NCBI GenBank assembly: GCA_900315835.1
Contig: ONAR01000045.1
Span: 1-36,656, forward strand
Direction of reading: 5' to 3'
DNA length: 36,656 bases
Source of the DNA: an uncultured Prevotella sp.
GTDB taxonomy: Bacteria; Bacteroidota; Bacteroidia; Bacteroidales; Bacteroidaceae
Shown: in pieces, positions 32,329 to 36,656 of the stretch
Position numbering within the stretch: position 1 is the stretch's first letter
How the letters are laid out: the number at the start of each line of letters is the position of its first letter
Notes under the pieces: model-generated
Database searches by the model: none
What the model saw: only the letters and a program-made list of their open reading frames with translations
What the model was told of the DNA's origin: nothing
Made by a program: the position numbers and the translations under genes

Positions 32329-33546
32329 CTATAGCGATCTCATTTGTTGAAGCACGGCCAAGGAGTCGATCTGATCCATGAGCGTTCTGTCGGTGTTGGC
32401 CTTGATGTATTTCTCCCTGAGCAGTTCGAACGTGCGTCGTCCGTCCTTGCCGTAGGTGTAGAGGCTGGTGAGGGCCACCTCGCGGGTGACCTTCGACGTC
32501 GACTTGCGGAAGGCGTCGACGAAGAATTCGGTATGTTTGCCCGAGTTGATGGCGTAGACGGTGCGCAGCACCTCCTGGCGGATGGGCTCGGGCTGGTGGT
32601 CGTAGGAGTCGATGGCGGCCTGCTCCTGACTGGCGTCGCGCAGGATGGCCACGGCATGGAGCGCCGCACGGCGGTATTTGAGGTTGGGCGAGAGAAACAG
32701 CTTGTGGAGCGAGGCTTTCTCTTGCTCGGTGCCGTAGTAGGTGGTCTCCTGGATGAGGAAAGCCGCCGAGTCGGCGTTGTGCAGCTCCTTGGCCACCACC
32801 AGGAACTGCGGCATCTGACGGTTGTTGGCCTGGGCCCAAGCGAACAAGTGGTGCAGCACCATCTTATACCAGATGCCCAGGTCGTCGTCGAGCTCCTCCT
32901 TGAAGTAGCGGTAAGGCTCGGCCGACGAGGCGATGATGTGGCACACGCGCGAGATGTGGCGGATGGGCAGGTCGTAGTTGTTGAGGTAGATGGCCAGCAG
33001 TCCCTCGTTGACGGGAATGTGCATGTTGGCGATGTTCTGCAGCGTGGACATCACCAGGTGCTTCGTGGCGAGGTTCCGCTCGTAGTACGCCTTCACGCCG
33101 GTGAGGGCGCAGAGGGCGTCGGCGTTGGGGATGTTGCTCAACTCGCGGCTGAGGTCCATACAGATCTCCGAGATGAGGCGCGACAGTATCTGCGGCTTAT
33201 ACGAAAGAATCTGGTGGAGCGACATGCCACAGGCCTGCTCAAGGGTGGTGCCGTCGGGCTTGTCGGCCGAGATGAGGATGGAGTAGAAGCCGTTGTACAA
33301 CTGCTTTCGGGCAGCGTTGTAGGCCTTGTTGGCCTTGCGGTTCTGGCGTATCTTCCTCATGAACAACACGAAGACGACCATCATCGTGAGGATGCACGCC
33401 ATGATGAGTCCGTAGAGCAGCCGGATGCTCCATGGATAGTCGGCGTAATAGAGCAGAAAGCGCTTGAGGTAGTAGCCCATGGCCTGAAAGCCATAGAACT
33501 CCACCCCTTGTCCGGTGGGATAAATGATGCCTGCTGCTATTGTCAT
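32329..33546 (-). CDS. Membrane-anchored HEAT-like repeat protein
   Basis: 405-aa protein with one clear membrane segment (about residues 41-63, IRLLYGLIMACILTMMVVFV) followed by a basic stretch and an all-helical region of HEAT-like repeats to the end (for example LKYRRAALHAVAILRD, EPIRQEVLRTVYAINSG, VTREVALTSLYTYG). The repeats would face the cytoplasm, the same side as the GT2 catalytic domain. Such repeat proteins usually act as scaffolds; a role in assembling or regulating the synthase is suggested by the 6-bp gap to its gene. No enzyme motif is seen. Confidence 0.78.
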   Translation of the reverse strand: MTIAAGIIYPTGQGVEFYGFQAMGYYLKRFLLYYADYPWSIRLLYGLIMACILTMMVVFVLFMRKIRQNRKANKAYNAARKQLYNGFYSILISADKPDGTTLEQACGMSLHQILSYKPQILSRLISEICMDLSRELSNIPNADALCALTGVKAYYERNLATKHLVMSTLQNIANMHIPVNEGLLAIYLNNYDLPIRHISRVCHIIASSAEPYRYFKEELDDDLGIWYKMVLHHLFAWAQANNRQMPQFLVVAKELHNADSAAFLIQETTYYGTEQEKASLHKLFLSPNLKYRRAALHAVAILRDASQEQAAIDSYDHQPEPIRQEVLRTVYAINSGKHTEFFVDAFRKSTSKVTREVALTSLYTYGKDGRRTFELLREKYIKANTDRTLMDQIDSLAVLQQMRSL

Positions 33547-33575
33547 ATTAACCTTTCCTTGTAATGCAATGCCGA

Positions 33576-35003
33576 TCAGTCTTCTTCAATCACGTTGCTG
33601 ACCTTTGCCGGTGCCTGATGTGCTGTGTCGCCGACCTCCTTGATATCCAACTGCACCATGTACTTGATGCCACCGGCGTAGTCGTAGTCGCGGGTCACTT
33701 CGCCGCCGAGCAGCATGGCGAGCTTGCGGCTGATGCGCAGGCGCAGGCTCAGTCCGGTCTTGTGGTCGTCCTTGCTCTTGGCCACGGCGGCGTGATAGCG
33801 CTTGTCCTGTATGGCCGGCATATTGGCGATGACGGTAATCTCTATCTTGTCGGCCACCTTGTGCAGCAGCACCGCAATCTTGCCCTGCAGGATGTACTGG
33901 CCGGTGTTGGTCAGCAGGTTCTGCACAATCTGGCGTATACGGCGGCCGTCGCTCACTATCTTGAAGCCCTTGGGCAACTCCGACGTGAGGCTGATTTGTA
34001 CGCTCGAAGGCATGCACACGGACATGGCGTCAACGGCCTCGGCGACGACCGACTGCACGTCGACCGGCTCCTGCTTCACGTTGTAGGTGTGGGTGTCGTA
34101 GCGCGTCGATACCATCAGGTCGTTGAGCAGCATGTCGAGCATGTTGTAGCTGTTGCGGATGTGGGTGGCATACGACTCGCGCTCGGCCTCGCTCCAGGTG
34201 CCCTCGGGCAGGCAGAGCAGTTGGGCAAAGCCATAGACCGAGTTGAGCGACGTGCGTATCTCATGGCTCATGTTCTCGAGGAACATCTCCTTGCTGCGCT
34301 GCATGCCCTCACGCTCGTGTGAGATGACAAAGGTATAGAAGACGAGGCACGACGTGGTGAGACCAAGGCTGTGGCTGGGGTTGTCGACCCAATGAAACAA
34401 ACTGAGCGTCAACGGCATCAGCATCGCGGCAAGGGTGGCGAAGAGTCTCGGATCGTATTTCTTCCGCTTACGGTATCGCCGGATGAGGCACCAGGACACA
34501 TACATGGTAAGCATCGCGAAGATGATATCCTCGTAGATCATCATCGTCGTGAGCCACGTCTTGACAACCGACGACGTGCCCAAAGTCTTGAAACTGCCTG
34601 CTGTGAAGAAGTCCCAGCCTACGATGAAGAAACCGAACAATCCCAGTATACCGGCCAGCGCCATGACAATGCTGGAGGCGGGGCGATTGATGCGCATGTA
34701 CTGCATCGAGAAATTAATCCAGAAGATGAAGTTGATGGCGCCGGTGGCCTTTGACAGCTCCGTCACAAACGACATCAGCCTGTCGTCGTTGATGATTGGG
34801 CTGGCGCATAGGTCTTCAATCGAAAAGGGCAGACAGTTGAGCAGCGTGAAGAATGCCATCCAGAAGAGCGCGCGGTCAAGCTTGCTGGCACTCTTCCGGC
34901 GCCGCCAGTCTTTTATCAGGATAATCAGCAGGATGATGGCAAAGCATGGTGCCGATATCCAGAAGGCATTCATCGAGCCTGTTATATTGTCGAAAGAAAA
35001 CAT
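33576..35003 (-). CDS. Membrane histidine kinase with degenerate ATP-binding domain
   Basis: 475-aa protein. The N-terminal half has about seven membrane segments (between residues 14 and 228), like 7TM-type sensor modules. A HisKA domain follows with His247 in MSHEIRTSLN (Ser replaces the usual Pro). The HATPase region keeps an N box (NLLTN, Asn362/Asn366), but the G1 box DxGxG is missing: where it is expected, the sequence is VIANMPAIQDKRY. Only part of the G2 box remains (GLSL). It may therefore be a pseudokinase or phosphatase-type partner of the adjacent intact kinase. It is 17 bp downstream of that kinase gene and 29 bp upstream of the HEAT-like gene. Confidence 0.87.
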   Translation of the reverse strand: MFSFDNITGSMNAFWISAPCFAIILLIILIKDWRRRKSASKLDRALFWMAFFTLLNCLPFSIEDLCASPIINDDRLMSFVTELSKATGAINFIFWINFSMQYMRINRPASSIVMALAGILGLFGFFIVGWDFFTAGSFKTLGTSSVVKTWLTTMMIYEDIIFAMLTMYVSWCLIRRYRKRKKYDPRLFATLAAMLMPLTLSLFHWVDNPSHSLGLTTSCLVFYTFVISHEREGMQRSKEMFLENMSHEIRTSLNSVYGFAQLLCLPEGTWSEAERESYATHIRNSYNMLDMLLNDLMVSTRYDTHTYNVKQEPVDVQSVVAEAVDAMSVCMPSSVQISLTSELPKGFKIVSDGRRIRQIVQNLLTNTGQYILQGKIAVLLHKVADKIEITVIANMPAIQDKRYHAAVAKSKDDHKTGLSLRLRISRKLAMLLGGEVTRDYDYAGGIKYMVQLDIKEVGDTAHQAPAKVSNVIEED

Positions 35004-35020
35004 ATGCTGCGGGGTTTTAT

Positions 35021-36559
35021 TTAGATGATGAACAGGAAGCGGGCGCCGCCGGTGTAGCTCTTGTCGAGCATGACCTTACCATTGAGCCGCTCGGCGATGA
35101 TGCTGCAGATGTGCAGTCCCATGCCTGTTCCATTGACGTTGTAGTTGGCTTTCTTGTAGCGCTTGAAGATGTCGTCGGCCATCTCGGGTGCTACGCCGGT
35201 GCCGGTGTCGGTGACCGAGAACGTGAGGTGACCGGGATTTTCCTTCTCCGACACATGCAGGTGGATCTCGCCCTCGTACGTATGCTTGCAGGCATTGGTC
35301 AGGAAGTTGATGATGACCTGCTCAATGCGCAGCTCGTCGGAGTTGATGCAGTAATCGTCGGGCACCTCCGAGGTGAAGTAAAGCCGCACGCCGGCCTGCA
35401 CCCTCATCTTGGCCAGTTGCACCGTCTGGCGGCACATATTGTTGACCAAAAAGTCCTTTTTGCGGATGCGGAAGTTGCCATGCTCGGCGTTGACGATGTC
35501 GAGCACGTCGTCGATGAGCTTCGTCAGCATGCTGTAGCTGTTGTTGATGATGTTGAAATATTCCTGCTTCTGCTCGTCGGTCACCTCGACGCCGGGTACG
35601 CAGAGCAACTGCGAGAAACCGAACATCGCGTTGAGCGGCGTGCGGATCTCGTGAATCATGTTCTGGAACATCATCGTCCTCGACCGGTCAGCCTCGATGC
35701 TCTCATTGAGCGAATGAATCAACCTCAGCTCGTGCTCGTGCTGGTCCGACACGTCCTTGATGGCGCCTATCAGGTGGCGCGCGTTACCCTCGGTGTCGCG
35801 GTCGATGACGACGTAGGTAATCTTGATCCACTTCGCCACGCTGCCCTCGCAGATCATGGAGATGGCGGGCGTGTCCCTCAGCCTTTCCATCATCGTTTTG
35901 GTGTTGCTGAAGCGCTTCACCTTGTCGTATTCCTTCTCGCTGCACAATTTAGAGGCCACAATCACGTTGGTGCCTGACAATTTGCCGCTCCTGGGCAGAA
36001 TGCTCCGCTCGTTTGACGCCTCTGTCCAATAGGCCGTGTACCAGTCCTTTTCCAGGTCCATGTAGCAGAGAAACGCGTAGGTCCTGGCCAGCGTGCCGGC
36101 CACGAGCGTGTTTTGCTTGTAGTTCTCCAGAAGGTCAGTGATGTCGTAGTGGTAGCCCTCAAAAACCCACTTGCCCTCGGCATTCTTGCGTCCCAGGCCG
36201 CCGCATCTCACGAAGCGCAGGCCCAGCGTGGGGTGTATCCAGCGGTAGTTGACCTCAGCCTGCCGGACGGTCTTCAGCCGCTCCATGGTAAGCTCGACGA
36301 GCCTCCTGTCGTCAGGAAAGATGCGGTCGCGCCAGTATCTGTACAACTCGTCAGGACTCATGCGGACATCCTTGCCCAAGCCGAACAGCTGGCGGCACTC
36401 GTCGGAGACCATTGCACGAAAGCCATATTCACCGCCCTCGGTGAAATTCCAAATACCGAGCATTGCCGACTTCAGGACATCATTGATGACGGCCTGCGGC
36501 ATTATTGAATGCGTGGCATCGCTGTCCACAATTCCACTATCATTAGATTTCATATACAT
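35021..36559 (-). CDS. Cytoplasmic PAS-domain histidine kinase
   Basis: 512-aa protein with no membrane segment. Two PAS-like regions (about residues 25-145 and 150-275; the first includes a PAC-type YRWIHPTLGLRFVRCGG) precede a HisKA domain with His303 in MIHEIRTPLN. The catalytic domain is complete: N box INFLTNACKHT (Asn418, Asn422), G1 box DTGTGV (451-456) and G2 box GTGMGL (477-482). It should autophosphorylate in response to an internal cue. It is the first complete gene of the exopolysaccharide operon here. ATG 36553 (two codons in) is an alternative start. Confidence 0.92.
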   Translation of the reverse strand: MYMKSNDSGIVDSDATHSIMPQAVINDVLKSAMLGIWNFTEGGEYGFRAMVSDECRQLFGLGKDVRMSPDELYRYWRDRIFPDDRRLVELTMERLKTVRQAEVNYRWIHPTLGLRFVRCGGLGRKNAEGKWVFEGYHYDITDLLENYKQNTLVAGTLARTYAFLCYMDLEKDWYTAYWTEASNERSILPRSGKLSGTNVIVASKLCSEKEYDKVKRFSNTKTMMERLRDTPAISMICEGSVAKWIKITYVVIDRDTEGNARHLIGAIKDVSDQHEHELRLIHSLNESIEADRSRTMMFQNMIHEIRTPLNAMFGFSQLLCVPGVEVTDEQKQEYFNIINNSYSMLTKLIDDVLDIVNAEHGNFRIRKKDFLVNNMCRQTVQLAKMRVQAGVRLYFTSEVPDDYCINSDELRIEQVIINFLTNACKHTYEGEIHLHVSEKENPGHLTFSVTDTGTGVAPEMADDIFKRYKKANYNVNGTGMGLHICSIIAERLNGKVMLDKSYTGGARFLFII

Positions 36560-36567
36560 TACCTGTT

Positions 36568-36601
36568 GGCGGAATTAATTTAGTGCATACTTAATTCTGC
36601 C
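36568..36601. repeat. Inverted repeat upstream of the PAS kinase gene
   Basis: GGCGGAATTAA (36568-36578) and TTAATTCTGCC (36591-36601) are inverted copies with one mismatch around a 12-nt loop, starting 9 bp before the kinase ATG. A second, looser inverted relation joins TTAGTGCA (36580-36587) to TGCACTAA (36648-36655). It could be an operator or a hairpin near the ribosome-binding region. Confidence 0.6.
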
Positions 36602-36656
36602 AATGGGCTTGTCGTTAATGAAGTTTACGTATTGCAGAATGGTAAGTGCACTAATT
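36575..36656 (-). CDS. Possible C-terminus of an upstream gene (truncated by window edge)
   Basis: One frame on the minus strand is open from the window edge to a TAA at 36577-36575, giving 26 residues (ending NDKPIGRIKYALN). The gap to the PAS kinase start would be 15 bp, similar to other gaps in this operon. The piece is too short to recognise, is AT-rich compared with its neighbours, and an open frame of this length can occur by chance. Confidence 0.3.
   Translation of the reverse strand, partial: ISALTILQYVNFINDKPIGRIKYALN

Overview
The window is a gene-dense, high-GC stretch from a member of the Bacteroidota, most probably the order Bacteroidales (Prevotella-like). The reasons are the Bacteroidetes-type promoters (TTTG-N19-TANNTTTG, seen complete twice at 17820-17850 and 17920-17950), a type IX secretion plug protein, a four-helix-bundle suffix protein, DUF1573 and DUF4838 lipoproteins and a MurT/MurK-type MurNAc pathway. 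The genus is an inference. Almost all genes lie on the minus strand; long open frames on the plus strand opposite them are shadows of GC-rich coding DNA.

Left part (24-16466): a tRNA-Thr(TGT) with its own terminator, then a block of eleven minus-strand genes read from 16466 down to 514. In transcription order they are an Amidase_3 protein with a golvesin-like insert, a metallophosphoesterase/beta-propeller protein, a GT2 glycosyltransferase, an AmpG-like permease, NamZ (GH171 exo-muramidase), MurT-like MurNAc transporter, MurK-like kinase, MurQ etherase, NlpC/P60 peptidase, L-Ala-D/L-Glu epimerase and a transglutaminase-like protein. Together they describe peptidoglycan salvage: cleave the cell wall outside the cytoplasm, import MurNAc, phosphorylate it, remove lactate to give GlcNAc-6-P, and trim and epimerise the stem peptide.

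Middle (16557-24792): a T9SS plug-domain protein and a divergent four-helix-bundle protein whose C-terminal 130 residues are written entirely in 9-bp repeats; phosphoglycerate kinase with a strong terminator; divergent miaA; then a probable metal-handling set (small Cys/His protein, TonB-dependent receptor, HMA protein, DoxX).

Right part (24793-36656): a 730-bp gene-free island of palindromic elements, including a 400-bp nested palindrome, followed by an eight-gene minus-strand operon: PAS histidine kinase, membrane histidine kinase with a degenerate ATP site, membrane-anchored HEAT-like protein, processive GT2 synthase, TPR plus outer-membrane barrel, DUF4838 lipoprotein, DUF1573 lipoprotein and a stand-alone receiver. 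This looks like a synthase-dependent exopolysaccharide machine (Pga-like architecture) wired to two-component signalling, and it is my best candidate for a little-described system. A second candidate is the family of 9-bp modular arrays (ATGGG+4, or TATAGAYNN) found at gene junctions throughout the window and in one case translated.
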